A stretch of 64,000 nt of DNA from Acidimicrobiia bacterium (GCA_016871315.1 VFZE01000030.1:1-64000), one strand, 5' to 3'. Positions 17,842 to 26,058 are shown, counted from the stretch's first letter. Translations and numbers: made by a program. The notes: generated by a model from the sequence alone, not told the origin.

Positions 17842-17935
17842 CCTTACCCTGCTAGCCCTGGCCCTGGCGGCCTCGGCCCAGCAGCCCGCTCCCAAGGCCG
17901 AAAACCGTCCAGTTCAGGAGATCTTCGAAATCAAA
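17842..17935 (+). pseudogene. 5' fragment of a secreted secretin/STN-like protein, interrupted by the transposon
   Basis: Read one base out of frame with the sigma gene, these bases encode CLTLLALALAASAQQPAP, an obvious signal-peptide end, then RPVQEIFEIK. The ATG and first codons are missing. The EIFEIK sequence continues after the transposon as HGDVARI, giving a run typical of secretin N-domain or STN proteins that often follow sigma/anti-sigma pairs in Acidobacteriota. The coding frame is cut exactly at the target duplication. Confidence 0.6.
17928..17935. repeat. Left copy of the 8-bp target site duplication
   Basis: AAATCAAA directly before the left inverted repeat; identical to 20865-20872 on the other side of the element. 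Confidence 0.92.
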
Positions 17936-17965
17936 GGTAATAATTTACTTGACACATCAAGCCGC
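17936..17965. repeat. Left terminal inverted repeat of the IS1595-family element
   Basis: It begins GGTAATAATTTACTTG. The complement of the right end begins GGCGATAAATTACTTG; the ATAAnTTACTTGACnCATCA core is shared. The transposase start codon lies 18 bp inside. Confidence 0.9.
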
Positions 17966-17983
17966 TCGCCTCATAATGGGTTC

Positions 17984-18937
17984 ATGGCAACCGAACCAAA
18001 GACCCTTCAAGACGCTATCCTGTACTTCGCCGATCAGGACAATTGCCTGAACTACCTCATTGCCCGCCGATGGCCGAAGGGTGTCACTTGCCCGCGCTGC
18101 GGCTCCGATAACGTCGGCTTCGTGGCCACCCGCCGAATCTGGCAGTGCAAGACCCGCCACGATCACGCCCAGTTCAGCATCAAGACTGGGAGTATTTTTG
18201 AGGACTCTCCGATCACGCTGGACAAGTGGCTGATGGTCATGTGGATGCTGGCCAACTGCAAGAACGGAGTCAGCAGCTACGAAATAAGCCGCGCTACCGG
18301 GATCACGCAGAAGTCCACTTGGTTCATGCTTCAGCGAATCCGGCTTGCCATGCAGGACGGCGGCACTGGCGGGAAGCTTTCCGGCGATGTTGAGGTTGAT
18401 GAGACCTTCATCGGCGGCAAGGCCCGCAACATGCACAAGGATGTCCGCAAGCGGCGCATTACCGGGCGCGGCGGCAAGGATAAGACCATCGTGTTCGGGA
18501 TGCTGGAACGTGGCGGCAAGGTTCGGGCCGGGGTTGTTGATGGACGCAAGAAGAAAAACGTTCAGCCGCTCATCCGGGAGCACATCGAAGCCAGTTCCGC
18601 GATCTTCTCCGATGAACTGAAGTCTTACGATGGGCTGGCCACCAACTACCAGCACGCCGTCATCAACCATGCCGTTGAGTACGTCAATCAGAACGTCCAC
18701 ACGAACGGGATGGAGAATTTCTGGAGTCTGCTGAAGCGCGGCCTGCATGGAACCTACATCAGCGTGGAACCCTTCCACCTGTTCCGTTACGTCGATGAGC
18801 AGGCTTTCCGGTTCAACAATCGGAGGGAGATGGATGACTCTGACCGCTTCAGCCTTGCCGTCTCTCAGATCGTCGGAAAGCGGTTGACGTGGGAGCAGGT
18901 CACCGGCAAGGTGGACAAAAAACCGGCGGTCAACTAA
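17984..18937 (+). CDS. IS1595-family transposase (ISXO2-like DDE)
   Basis: 317 residues, full length. An N-terminal zinc-ribbon-like region (CPRCGSDN, C36 and C39, with WQCKTRH later) and the IFEDSPITLDKWL segment are followed by the ISXO2 catalytic domain: Asp139 in EVDETFIGGK, Asp210 in SDELKSYDG and Glu244 in NGMENFWSLLKRG. All three acidic residues are intact, so the enzyme looks active. It cuts and joins the element ends to an 8-bp staggered target. Confidence 0.94.
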   Translation: MATEPKTLQDAILYFADQDNCLNYLIARRWPKGVTCPRCGSDNVGFVATRRIWQCKTRHDHAQFSIKTGSIFEDSPITLDKWLMVMWMLANCKNGVSSYEISRATGITQKSTWFMLQRIRLAMQDGGTGGKLSGDVEVDETFIGGKARNMHKDVRKRRITGRGGKDKTIVFGMLERGGKVRAGVVDGRKKKNVQPLIREHIEASSAIFSDELKSYDGLATNYQHAVINHAVEYVNQNVHTNGMENFWSLLKRGLHGTYISVEPFHLFRYVDEQAFRFNNRREMDDSDRFSLAVSQIVGKRLTWEQVTGKVDKKPAVN

Positions 18938-19125
18938 TGGCCGCTTGCCTCGTGGTCCGAAGCGGAGGGGTTGACCTTCCGTTTCGGCTTCGGGCCGGGC
19001 CGGTTTGGATTCTTCGCCGCTTGTCTGCGATGCTCCTCTACCCGCTCCTTGATGACGCTGTGCGGTACGGCCAGCACGCGATCCACAAGAGCCGTGAAGT
19101 GTTCGTACTCGGCTGAATGTTTCAT
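18934..19125 (-). CDS. Small charged protein encoded inside the IS1595 element
   Basis: 63 residues: an N-terminal helix (HSAEYEHFTALVDRVLAVPH) and a strongly basic proline-rich tail (NPNRPGPKPKRKV). Its end overlaps the convergent transposase stop by 4 bp. The arrangement, antisense and tail-to-tail with the transposase, fits an accessory gene of the transposon. Function unknown; a DNA-binding or transposition-modulating role is only a guess. Confidence 0.65.
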   Translation of the reverse strand: MKHSAEYEHFTALVDRVLAVPHSVIKERVEEHRRQAAKNPNRPGPKPKRKVNPSASDHEASGH

Positions 19126-19146
19126 TCAACACCATCGTATCAGTTC

Positions 19147-20793
19147 TCAAGACTTTGCTCTGCAAGATTCTTTGGCTTGGGAGTGGCGGCTCTCTTTGTA
19201 GCCGGAGTTGCAAAAGAAGTGTGTCAACTGCAAATTATCGGCGGTCCCAAGCCCGCCATCCTCTACGCGAATTCTGTGGTCAGCCGAGATTGTTTTCGAC
19301 CTCATTCTGGCTCTACAAATATCGCATCTGATGGGACCTTCAACAGCGCTCTTAAGATATGCGGCAGAGCGCACCTCCTTAGAAAACTTCTTTCTCGGGC
19401 GGTCCTCGTCTCGAATGTCTTCCAAATCCTTAAGGCGCTCATCTTCCTTGAGCGCTTTCACTATTTGGCTATGATCACTCCCTTTCTTCACTTCCCGCAA
19501 AACGATTTCGTACAGGGCTACAAGAGAATCGACGGGCCGCGTGCGGCTACCCTTGCTCTTGGCCAGCTGGTTGATGTAGTGGCGGTGATGGACCAGGAAT
19601 TCCTCGAATTCATGGCGCTGATCGGTAAAGTCGATAAGAAGGTTGCTGTGCCCCAGCCCACTAAAAAACTTAATTGCCGCTAATAGAGCAGCGGGCTGAA
19701 AGAGGCCGTTAGCTCCGTAAAAGTAAACAACTGGGTGCAGGCCGAGAGACTTTGCCTCGCGGCCCGATATCAAAGAAGCGGCCTTGTTCACTTCCTTAAG
19801 AAACCGAATCGTTTCGTCTCCGCTGGTGTCCTCTGGTAATCTCTCTGTAGTTTTTGCTTTTACGCGCTTGTTCGACTCCATCCACATGCGCGGCGTTACG
19901 CCATTAACCATATTCACCAGATCAATGAGCATTCGGAATGACTGTGATGAATAACTTCCGCCTGCGACTGGCAATTCAGTTGTTGTGATGGGGTCTTCAA
20001 GAATTGGTTTAAAGAGCACTTCGTGTGCCTTAAGCGCCAATGCTTCGATTTCTTTTTGCTTAGCGTCATCGAAGTCTACCCAAAACTTGTGTCCGCGCCC
20101 CGCGTGGATCAATGCCCGCGTAGCAATGGCGTTGGGGAGCTTGCGGGCTTTTAAGATCGCCAATTCAGTATCGTCTATCATGGTGGCGCTGATATTGATT
20201 TTGAAGAACGACCTTTCGGCTGTTGCCGCGTCTCCACCCACCCATTGCAAATCAAGCTTGGACGTGAACAGTTTCCTGGCCTTGATCAACGTCTCTGTGC
20301 TTGGTGCCGTCTCTGGCTTCTGTGCGTAGATCTTAAGTTCTGCATATGGACCTATCTTTTCGATCAACTGGCTGGTCTGTCTAGCATAGCGCTTTTGGGC
20401 TTCACTGATTCCCTCATCTCCGAAGAGCTTCTTCGAGATTGACCCATTCCCGTAGTCATTATTAACCCATGCCATAAGCGCACTGAGCCTATGAGCCCCA
20501 TCAATGACAAATAGTTTCCCATTGAGATTTGACTCCCACATGATGAGCGACGGGACAAATTCTTCATTTATGAAACTGTTGATAAAATCTGCAACTTTCT
20601 CTGGAGACCAGTTCGCAGTGACACGCTGAAAATCAGGTTTTCTAAGCGCCGCGAATAGGGGACGCCCCAGTTCTAGGTCTTCAACCCGAATTTCCATAAT
20701 CGTGCGTCGAGATCCGGACAAATTGGCGCTCTCGCGCTCCTCAAAATCTTCACGCGGAATCATGGCGTCTAGATTGACCAGTTGCGTTGGCAT
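19147..20793 (-). CDS. DUF262 (ParB/GmrSD-like) protein with C-terminal HNH nuclease, transposon cargo
   Basis: 548 residues. The N-terminal domain has the DUF262 layout: a strand and helix region (PDFQRVTANWSPEKVADFI) and the nucleotide-site motif VIDGAHRLSAL (D98 to R102), here DGAHR instead of the usual DGQQR. The C-terminus is an HNH nuclease with a zinc pair C490/C493 (CDIC), H506 in ADHR, N520 in DNLQL and H525 in LTHFFCN. GmrSD-type type IV restriction enzymes combine a DUF262 NTPase with a nuclease, so an anti-phage role is likely but inferred. The ATG at 20793 has AAAGGAGGG upstream. Base composition is lower in GC than neighbouring genes, which indicates transfer. Confidence 0.82.
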   Translation of the reverse strand: MPTQLVNLDAMIPREDFEERESANLSGSRRTIMEIRVEDLELGRPLFAALRKPDFQRVTANWSPEKVADFINSFINEEFVPSLIMWESNLNGKLFVIDGAHRLSALMAWVNNDYGNGSISKKLFGDEGISEAQKRYARQTSQLIEKIGPYAELKIYAQKPETAPSTETLIKARKLFTSKLDLQWVGGDAATAERSFFKINISATMIDDTELAILKARKLPNAIATRALIHAGRGHKFWVDFDDAKQKEIEALALKAHEVLFKPILEDPITTTELPVAGGSYSSQSFRMLIDLVNMVNGVTPRMWMESNKRVKAKTTERLPEDTSGDETIRFLKEVNKAASLISGREAKSLGLHPVVYFYGANGLFQPAALLAAIKFFSGLGHSNLLIDFTDQRHEFEEFLVHHRHYINQLAKSKGSRTRPVDSLVALYEIVLREVKKGSDHSQIVKALKEDERLKDLEDIRDEDRPRKKFSKEVRSAAYLKSAVEGPIRCDICRARMRSKTISADHRIRVEDGGLGTADNLQLTHFFCNSGYKESRHSQAKESCRAKS

Positions 20794-20834
20794 GGGATCC
20801 CTCCTTTGGGGCGATATTCCAATCATCGCCCACC

Positions 20835-20864
20835 ACCGCCTGATGCGTCAAGTAATTTATCGCC
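20835..20864. repeat. Right terminal inverted repeat of the IS1595-family element
   Basis: On the plus strand it ends in CAAGTAATTTATCGCC at 20864. It matches the left repeat at 23 of 30 positions and lies about 40 bp upstream of the DUF262-HNH start, so the cargo gene is inside the element. Confidence 0.9.
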
Positions 20865-21049
20865 AAATCAAACATGGCGATGTGGCCAGGATAGGCTCCA
20901 CGGGAGCCCCGAGCGGCGCCGATGCCGCATCCCGGAAGCCACCCTCCTTGGGCGCGAACCCCACCGTCAACACAAGCGGACCCCCGGCTATCGGATGTCC
21001 GGTGGAAAATGCAGTCGGCGCCCGCAGCCGTCCCCGTCAAAACGAATAA
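20865..21049 (+). pseudogene. Right fragment of the interrupted secretin/STN-like gene
   Basis: It starts with the right copy of the target duplication (20865-20872) and continues the left fragment as HGDVARI. Beyond that, the frame to the TAA at 21047-21049 no longer resembles the family, so the gene was probably already damaged before or after insertion. From here to 21188 I see no other gene. Confidence 0.5.
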
Positions 21050-21188
21050 GCCGGCCAGCAAAACAAAGCAAGGGTTCCCCTCCCCGGTAGCAGCAGAATA
21101 GCTTTGGTCCGGTGCTATGTCAATCAGTGAATCGCCTGCCCCACTCTCCCTGGCTACGTTCCGAAACTCAACTACCTCGGTTGATGAA

Positions 21189-22170
21189 TCAGGCGTCCGC
21201 CCCAGGCCCTTTGCGCCGCCTGAAACCGGCGAGGATCAGCAGCAGCCCGGCGCCGCCCAGCAGCCAGCTGCCGGGTTCCGGCACGAGAATCGAGTTGATC
21301 CAAGCGCTGTAGCCGCGGACGTCGGTGTGCCCCGCCCCTTCTCCGAAACTGCTATCCAGCGCGGAATTCACGTCGGGCGGGGAAGACGCAGCCGGAGCTG
21401 TTGGGAAAGGCCACACACAACCCAAAAGAGGCAACACCCAGCAGCATGCCGTTGCGGAACATGGGGCCGCCGGAATCGCCGGGACCTATGTTCACTTCCA
21501 CGTTGCCAAGGCCGAGGCCTGCACTGGAGTTGCCGGTCAGCAGCCCGATCAGGTTGTTGGTCGCGTTGCCATTGTCGAAATCGGTAGCAATGGCATCCGT
21601 CACAAAACTTCCGATCACCCAAATGCCGTCATATGTGTTGTTGCCCCGGCGCAAGGTGCCGAACGGGAACGCCGACCCGTTGGCGGCGCCGACCCCGGAC
21701 TGGCCGTAGCCGGCGAGTGTGACCACGTCGTGCACGCTCATAGAGCCGGAATAGAGATCGTAACGCGTAAGGGCGGCCGGAGCCATCGATACCAATTCCA
21801 GAATGGCGAGGTCGCCAAGGCCAAGCGCGCCGGTCCAGGAAGGGTGGACCACGAAATTTGTCACCGTGATTCCCGTGAACACGGGCCCGATGCCGGTGGG
21901 GAATTCGGCGGTTGCCGCCGTCGCGTTCAAGACGCCGGAGGAGTCCGTGACGCAGTGCGCCGCGGTGAGCACGTGGTACCCGGTGGATAGCAGAGAGCCG
22001 GAGCAACCGACCGAACCCGTGGTTTTCGTAATCGTGAGTCTGCCTACGCCGTTGAAGAAGAGGTCGCCGTAGGCTTCAAAGTCGCTCACCGGGCCGATGG
22101 GAACAACAATGGCCGCGGCGGGCAAACTCAGCCCCGCAAGAAGTGCTGCCAGCCGGAGTCCTTGAAACAT
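21189..22170 (-). pseudogene. PEP-CTERM-anchored trypsin-like protease with a one-base frameshift
   Basis: The first 260 residues are a secreted trypsin-fold protease: signal peptide, His in TAAHCV, Asp in LGDLAILEL and Ser in GPGDSGGPMF. The frame then terminates early. Removing one base from the GGGG run at 21379-21382 rejoins it to a frame that ends with VPEPGSWLLGGAGLLL and a basic tail, a PEP-CTERM exosortase signal. The restored protein is 326 residues. All catalytic residues lie before the shift, but the sorting signal would be lost. GGGAGGAG precedes the ATG. No exosortase is in the window. Confidence 0.8.
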
Positions 22171-22445
22171 ATCTCCTCCCTGTTCCTTGTTGCTTATTGT
22201 TTTTTGGGACTTCCCCTAAATCCTTTACCTACAATCGGATTATAGGGAGCAGGCAGTACTGCGTCAAGGGGCCGTGGGATGGGCGGACCGGGCAATGCCT
22301 GGGGACCGGATACCATTTGCCGGAATGGGAGGCCGCTGCGGTGGACTACCCGCCAACCGCTTGCTCTACGCCTCCCCGGAAGCCTGGCGCTGGATCTCGT
22401 GGCGGTATGCGGCCCCGGAGACCGGCATGCCGGGCCTGCTGCCGG
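22171..22445. other. Intergenic region between the protease and the RraA-like gene
   Basis: It should hold the protease promoter (leftward). I see no gene or clear regulatory motif; an open frame on the plus strand has no start signal or recognisable content. Confidence 0.35.
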
Positions 22446-23246
22446 CTATTGTTTCTGCCCGGCCTGCTTTTTCTTCCAGCGCTCCAGGCCGACGTTGTCT
22501 AGAAACTGGACGGATGCCTTGGCGACTTCTTCGGCGCGTTCCCGGGGCACGATGACGACTCCATCGCCGTCAGCCACGACAACATCGCCCGGGCGCACCA
22601 GCACGCCGCCGCAAGTGATCGGCCTGTTGACCGACTCCAACTCGTTGCGGCCCGGGCGGATTCCACGGGCGAGCCTTCTGTAGTATGCGGGGACCTTGTT
22701 GTGAATGATTTCGTCGCTGTCAGCGAGGCCTCCGCTGGTCACAACACCGAGCATGCCGCGGCGCTTCCATCCAAGAATGTTGGAGGAACCAATGGTGCGG
22801 GACTCGCCGTCCTCATCGCCGTCGATCACCAGGATCGCGCCGGGAAAGAGCACGCTCTGAAAGGCCTCGGAGGTGATCTCCTTGTACCATCTGCCGATCG
22901 ATTGCGGGTCCATGCGGGCTTCGCGGCGGTTGGTGGGAACGTAACGGGCCGTGACGGCGATACCGATGATGCGGTGGCTGAAGTTATCGGTGTCACGCCA
23001 CAATGTCTTGATTTCCGGATCGACTACGCCGACATCGGCGAGGCCAACTACGTCCATGCCGTCGGAGACGTCGGCGACGCGCAGGCCGTCATAGAGTCTG
23101 AGGATCCGCTGATTATCCTCCTGGGAGTAATCTTTGTACGGGATGAACAGCTTGACCTTGGCGGCTTCCAGATCGGTTTGCGCGAAGGCCGGGAGCGTGG
23201 CAACGACTATCCCAAGAGTGAAAGCAAGAGTGACAATACGGCTCAT
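22446..23246 (-). CDS. Exported RraA-like protein
   Basis: 266 residues. A signal peptide (about 1-22, ending in FAQ) precedes the RraA/aldolase-like fold: LRVADVSDGMDVVG near 55, LFPGAILVIDGDED, NILGWKRRGMLGVVTSGGL and a late VRPGDVVVADGDGVVIVP with the metal-site acidic residues. Family members are cytoplasmic HMG/CHA aldolases, oxaloacetate decarboxylases or RNase E inhibitors; a secreted form is unusual. It sits with Tat-exported sugar isomerases and an amidohydrolase, so an exported aldolase or decarboxylase in sugar-acid breakdown fits best. Confidence 0.8.
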   Translation of the reverse strand: MSRIVTLAFTLGIVVATLPAFAQTDLEAAKVKLFIPYKDYSQEDNQRILRLYDGLRVADVSDGMDVVGLADVGVVDPEIKTLWRDTDNFSHRIIGIAVTARYVPTNRREARMDPQSIGRWYKEITSEAFQSVLFPGAILVIDGDEDGESRTIGSSNILGWKRRGMLGVVTSGGLADSDEIIHNKVPAYYRRLARGIRPGRNELESVNRPITCGGVLVRPGDVVVADGDGVVIVPRERAEEVAKASVQFLDNVGLERWKKKQAGQKQ

Positions 23247-23367
23247 GAGGTCTTCTCCATTCTTTAGAAAGAAAGGCTGCGCCGGTATTCATATATTAAC
23301 CCCTGCAACTCCCTAATTGGGCCCTTCCGCGGCACGTCGTCGCAGTCCAGTTCGGGGTGTTTGGGAT
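23247..23367. other. Short gap upstream of the RraA-like gene
   Basis: It separates the RraA-like gene from the isomerase-amidohydrolase group. No gene is seen; it likely carries the RraA promoter. No strong terminator stem was found. Confidence 0.3.
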
Positions 23368-24345
23368 TCAGGAATAGATCGGGTCGAGTTTCGTGCGGAT
23401 GTAGCTCATGCAGCGGGTGAAACTGTTTTGTGGGCTGACTCGGGCGTGGTGGTGGTCGATGTTAATCCAGCCTTTGTACTTGACGCGTTTGATGAGGCGC
23501 ATAATGCCTTGGAGATCGACTTCGCCGTCGCCATAGTTGCGGTTGGAGAGCATGAACGTGCCGTTTTGTGAGCCGGCCTTTTCGACTTTGCCGTTGGCGA
23601 GGGGCAAGTCGTCCTTCTGATATTCGTACTTGGCGTCGACCAGGTCGAAGAAGATGAGGCGGTGGGCGTATTTGCGGAAGAGGCCGAGGATGTCGCAGTT
23701 GGCCATATAGAGGTGTACGGTGTCCGGGCACCAGTGGAACTTCTTGGGATCGGTCCAGGCGAGCAGCATCTCGATTTCGTCCTGGGTTTCGACAAGCTGG
23801 CCCTGTGAGTGGTTGTGCATGCCGGTACGGATGCCGTATTCGGCGCAGATGTCGCCGAGGCGGTTGTAAAACTCGCAGGCTCTTCTGAGATGTTCGCGAA
23901 CGAGAACCTTATTGGGCCGGCGCGGGGAGAAGGTGACCAGCTCAGTGGCGCCGAAGCGGTTGAGAAACTGGCAGGCGGCTCGCGCCGACTTTTCGATTTC
24001 CGCATGGCGTGCGGGCTCATCGGCAGGTCCGCCGAAGGAGAGCGTGGCAATGCGGATGTCGCGCTTGGAGAGTTCGCGTTCGAGTTGCGGAAGGTCCATG
24101 CCGATGCGGCCGAGGATGCCGGGCCAGCCGGTGAAGCGATACCCGTTGAAGCCAGTGTCACGGATGACGTCGAGCATCTCGGTGTAAGGAAGCGTACCGG
24201 TATCCTGCCATTGGGTGGAGGTCCAGAGAAAACTGCTGACGCACCACTTGATGTTCGGGCGGGGGCCGGCGTAGAACGCCTCGGCACGTTGGCGGAGGGC
24301 GGCGAGAGAGGCGGCGCAGGCCGTGGTAAAGGTTCGGCGGGTCAT
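23368..24345 (-). CDS. Exported xylose-isomerase-like TIM barrel protein
   Basis: 325 residues with a twin-arginine-like leader (TRRTFTTACAASLAAL) and an AP endonuclease 2/IolE-type barrel: YTEMLDVIRDTGFNGYRFTGWPG early, GIRTGMHNHSQGQLVET for metal-binding residues, WCPDTVHLYMANCD and a late GWINIDHHHA. Such enzymes isomerise or epimerise sugars and inosose-type ketones. Its start overlaps the stop of the next isomerase gene by 4 bp. The substrate is unknown. Confidence 0.82.
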   Translation of the reverse strand: MTRRTFTTACAASLAALRQRAEAFYAGPRPNIKWCVSSFLWTSTQWQDTGTLPYTEMLDVIRDTGFNGYRFTGWPGILGRIGMDLPQLERELSKRDIRIATLSFGGPADEPARHAEIEKSARAACQFLNRFGATELVTFSPRRPNKVLVREHLRRACEFYNRLGDICAEYGIRTGMHNHSQGQLVETQDEIEMLLAWTDPKKFHWCPDTVHLYMANCDILGLFRKYAHRLIFFDLVDAKYEYQKDDLPLANGKVEKAGSQNGTFMLSNRNYGDGEVDLQGIMRLIKRVKYKGWINIDHHHARVSPQNSFTRCMSYIRTKLDPIYS

Positions 24346-25163
24346 GACACCGTCATCATGCGCCGGAGGAAACGGACGCCGCGCGGGATGGCGGTGAGTT
24401 CGTCCTCGGTGCCTTCGTACACCAGGCAGCAGAAGCCGTTGTAGTGGCGGGCGCGGAGGATGTCGAAAATGCGCTTGTAGTCGATGAACTGTTCGCGGCC
24501 CTCTTGGTCGAGCTGGTAGAGCTTGACGCGGGTGAAGGGGGCGATGGCGGCGACTTGTTCGACGGAGCGGTAGTAATGCTCATAGGTGTGGCCCTCGCGC
24601 TTGGGACCGCGCGGGCCGTCGCGGCCGGTGAAGTGGCCGGTGTCCATGACGAGGGAGAAGTTAGGATGGTTCACTTCCTTGTGGAAGCGGAGCATCTCGT
24701 CGCCTGTGGAGGTGAGGCCGGAGTGGTTTTGCAGCGCGACCACCATGCCCATGTCGGCGCCGATTTCCGCGCAGCGGCGGAGGGCGTCGACGCCGCGGCG
24801 GAAGGCGTCCTCGACGTTACCGTCCTTGGGGGCGGAGCCGACGAAGACCCGCACCAGCGGCGCGCCGAGAAAGAGGCCGGTCTCCATCGCGACGCGGCAT
24901 TTTTCGATTTCCGCGGGGATGCGGTCCGGGTACATCCCGAATTCGGTCGAGACGGGAAAGCTGGGGATGGAGAGACCATTGTCGAGGCACATGCGGCGGA
25001 GCTGCTTCAAGTAGATGCGATCAAAGCTGGTCAAGTGCTGCATGTGCAGGTCGACGCCGTCAAGGGCCATGGCGCGGGCTTGGGTGATGAACTTCGGCAG
25101 ATCCATTTTGCCGGTGCGGAATTGATTGCCGTAGCTCAAAGAGAGACAGCTGAGTCGCATCAT
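24342..25163 (-). CDS. Sugar phosphate isomerase/epimerase family protein
   Basis: About 273 residues, cytoplasmic, same AP-endonuclease-2 barrel: MALDGVDLHMQHLTSFD, a metal site in VALQNHSGLTST and VMDTGHFTGRDG, and a C-terminal GFCCLVYEGTED. The ATG at 25163 is chosen because AAGGAGGT lies seven bases upstream; a longer start at 25220 overlaps the preceding gene. With the exported barrel protein and the amidohydrolase it forms a leftward operon that probably degrades an uncommon carbohydrate or sugar lactone. Confidence 0.82.
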   Translation of the reverse strand: MMRLSCLSLSYGNQFRTGKMDLPKFITQARAMALDGVDLHMQHLTSFDRIYLKQLRRMCLDNGLSIPSFPVSTEFGMYPDRIPAEIEKCRVAMETGLFLGAPLVRVFVGSAPKDGNVEDAFRRGVDALRRCAEIGADMGMVVALQNHSGLTSTGDEMLRFHKEVNHPNFSLVMDTGHFTGRDGPRGPKREGHTYEHYYRSVEQVAAIAPFTRVKLYQLDQEGREQFIDYKRIFDILRARHYNGFCCLVYEGTEDELTAIPRGVRFLRRMMTVS

Positions 25164-25176
25164 GGTGGTGACCTCC

Positions 25177-26058
25177 TTATGCGGACGGGAACGGCCAGAG
25201 GCGTTCGACGGTGCCCCCAAGTAGCCACCGCTTGTCCTCCCCGTTCAGGAATTTCAGCTCTTCGCGCACGATGGCTTGCGCCTTGGCGTAGCCGCAGTGG
25301 CGCTCGACCAAAGGCCAGTCAGTGCCCCACATCAGGCGTTGCGGACCGAAGGCGTCATAAACCTTCTTTACCTGGTCGTGCGTATCCCTATATGGGTACT
25401 CTTGCTTGGACAGCGACCAGGTGTGAGAGATCTTCACGTAGACGCGCGGGTAGCGGGCCAAGTCGAGCAGTTTCTTCAGCTCGTCGGGCCGGTCCGGAGG
25501 ACAGTCGGCCATGTGGTCGATGGAGATGTCGAGGGCGGGGTGCTGCTCAATGAGCTTGGCCACCTGCGGCAGGCGCGGCGTGGTGGTCAGGATGAGCATC
25601 GGCGCCTTGAGTTGTTCGGCGCGGCGCCAGAGCGGAGGCATGAGAGGGCCGCCGATCCAGTCGCCGGAGGCGTTGGCGGCGGGTGAGAGCCGCACTCCGC
25701 GCCAGCCTTCCTCGGCGACGAGACGGTGGAGGTGATCGGGGGCGGCGGGATCCTCGGGATTAACGCGGGCAACGCCCTGGAATTTTTTTGGGTAGCGGCG
25801 GATGGCGTCACGCGCGTAGGAGTTGTCCCAGCGGTAGCCGATGTACTGGACGATGACGGTGCCTGCGACTCCGTTGGCATCCATCAGCTTAAGCAGCGTC
25901 TCGGGAGTTGCGTCTTCCGAGGGCGGGTTCGTGGTCTCTTTTGCCCAGGGATAGCGCGGGTCGGTCTTCCAGACGTGGACGTGAGGATCGATGACGCGGA
26001 ACGATTGTGCAGTCATGGGAGCAGCGGCCGCGGCGGCGAGGAACTGGCGGCGGTTCAT
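25177..26058 (-). CDS. Tat-exported amidohydrolase (fuconolactonase-like)
   Basis: About 293 residues. The start at 26058 gives a Tat leader, NRRQFLAAAAAAP. The barrel of the amidohydrolase-2 family follows: HxH in IDPHVHVWK, His in SIDHMAD, and the catalytic Asp in MWGTDWPLVE. This branch includes L-fuconolactonases and other sugar-lactone hydrolases. It is first in the operon with the two isomerase-like genes, which supports a lactone or sugar-acid pathway. Confidence 0.84.
   Translation of the reverse strand: MNRRQFLAAAAAAPMTAQSFRVIDPHVHVWKTDPRYPWAKETTNPPSEDATPETLLKLMDANGVAGTVIVQYIGYRWDNSYARDAIRRYPKKFQGVARVNPEDPAAPDHLHRLVAEEGWRGVRLSPAANASGDWIGGPLMPPLWRRAEQLKAPMLILTTTPRLPQVAKLIEQHPALDISIDHMADCPPDRPDELKKLLDLARYPRVYVKISHTWSLSKQEYPYRDTHDQVKKVYDAFGPQRLMWGTDWPLVERHCGYAKAQAIVREELKFLNGEDKRWLLGGTVERLWPFPSA

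Larger units (their letters stand above)
17383..17940 (+). pseudogene. ECF sigma factor truncated in region 4 and fused to foreign sequence
   Basis: The frame encodes sigma-70 region 2 (DACDVAQEVFFRLYKY, then WLYRATANACFDLRRRR) and most of region 4 (LPEKERAAVVLREIEGLSTQEVAEML). The match stops at GSTETTV (17841), before the recognition-helix end that normally contacts the -35 element. The next bases, in another frame, encode a signal peptide, so a deletion joined two genes. The frame ends inside the transposon. The start is a GTG at 17383, with a second GTG at 17416. The product is unlikely to be a working sigma factor. Confidence 0.75.
17936..20864. mobile_element. IS1595-family transposon carrying a DUF262-HNH cargo gene
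   Basis: A 2929-bp element bounded by imperfect inverted repeats (23 of 30 positions match between 17936-17965 and the complement of 20835-20864) and flanked by a perfect 8-bp direct repeat AAATCAAA, the duplication length expected for IS1595. It contains an ISXO2-type transposase (plus strand), a 63-codon gene converging on it, and a 548-residue DUF262-HNH protein (minus strand). Joining the flanks at the duplication restores an open frame (EIFEIK-HGDVARI), so the insertion is clean. The cargo is visibly lower in GC than the surroundings. Confidence 0.93.

Noticed and set aside
17936-19146. A shorter IS1595 element of about 1.2 kb containing only the transposase and the small antisense gene
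   Set aside because: No inverted repeat or 8-bp duplication was found near 19126-19146, while matching ends and AAATCAAA copies enclose the DUF262-HNH gene as well.
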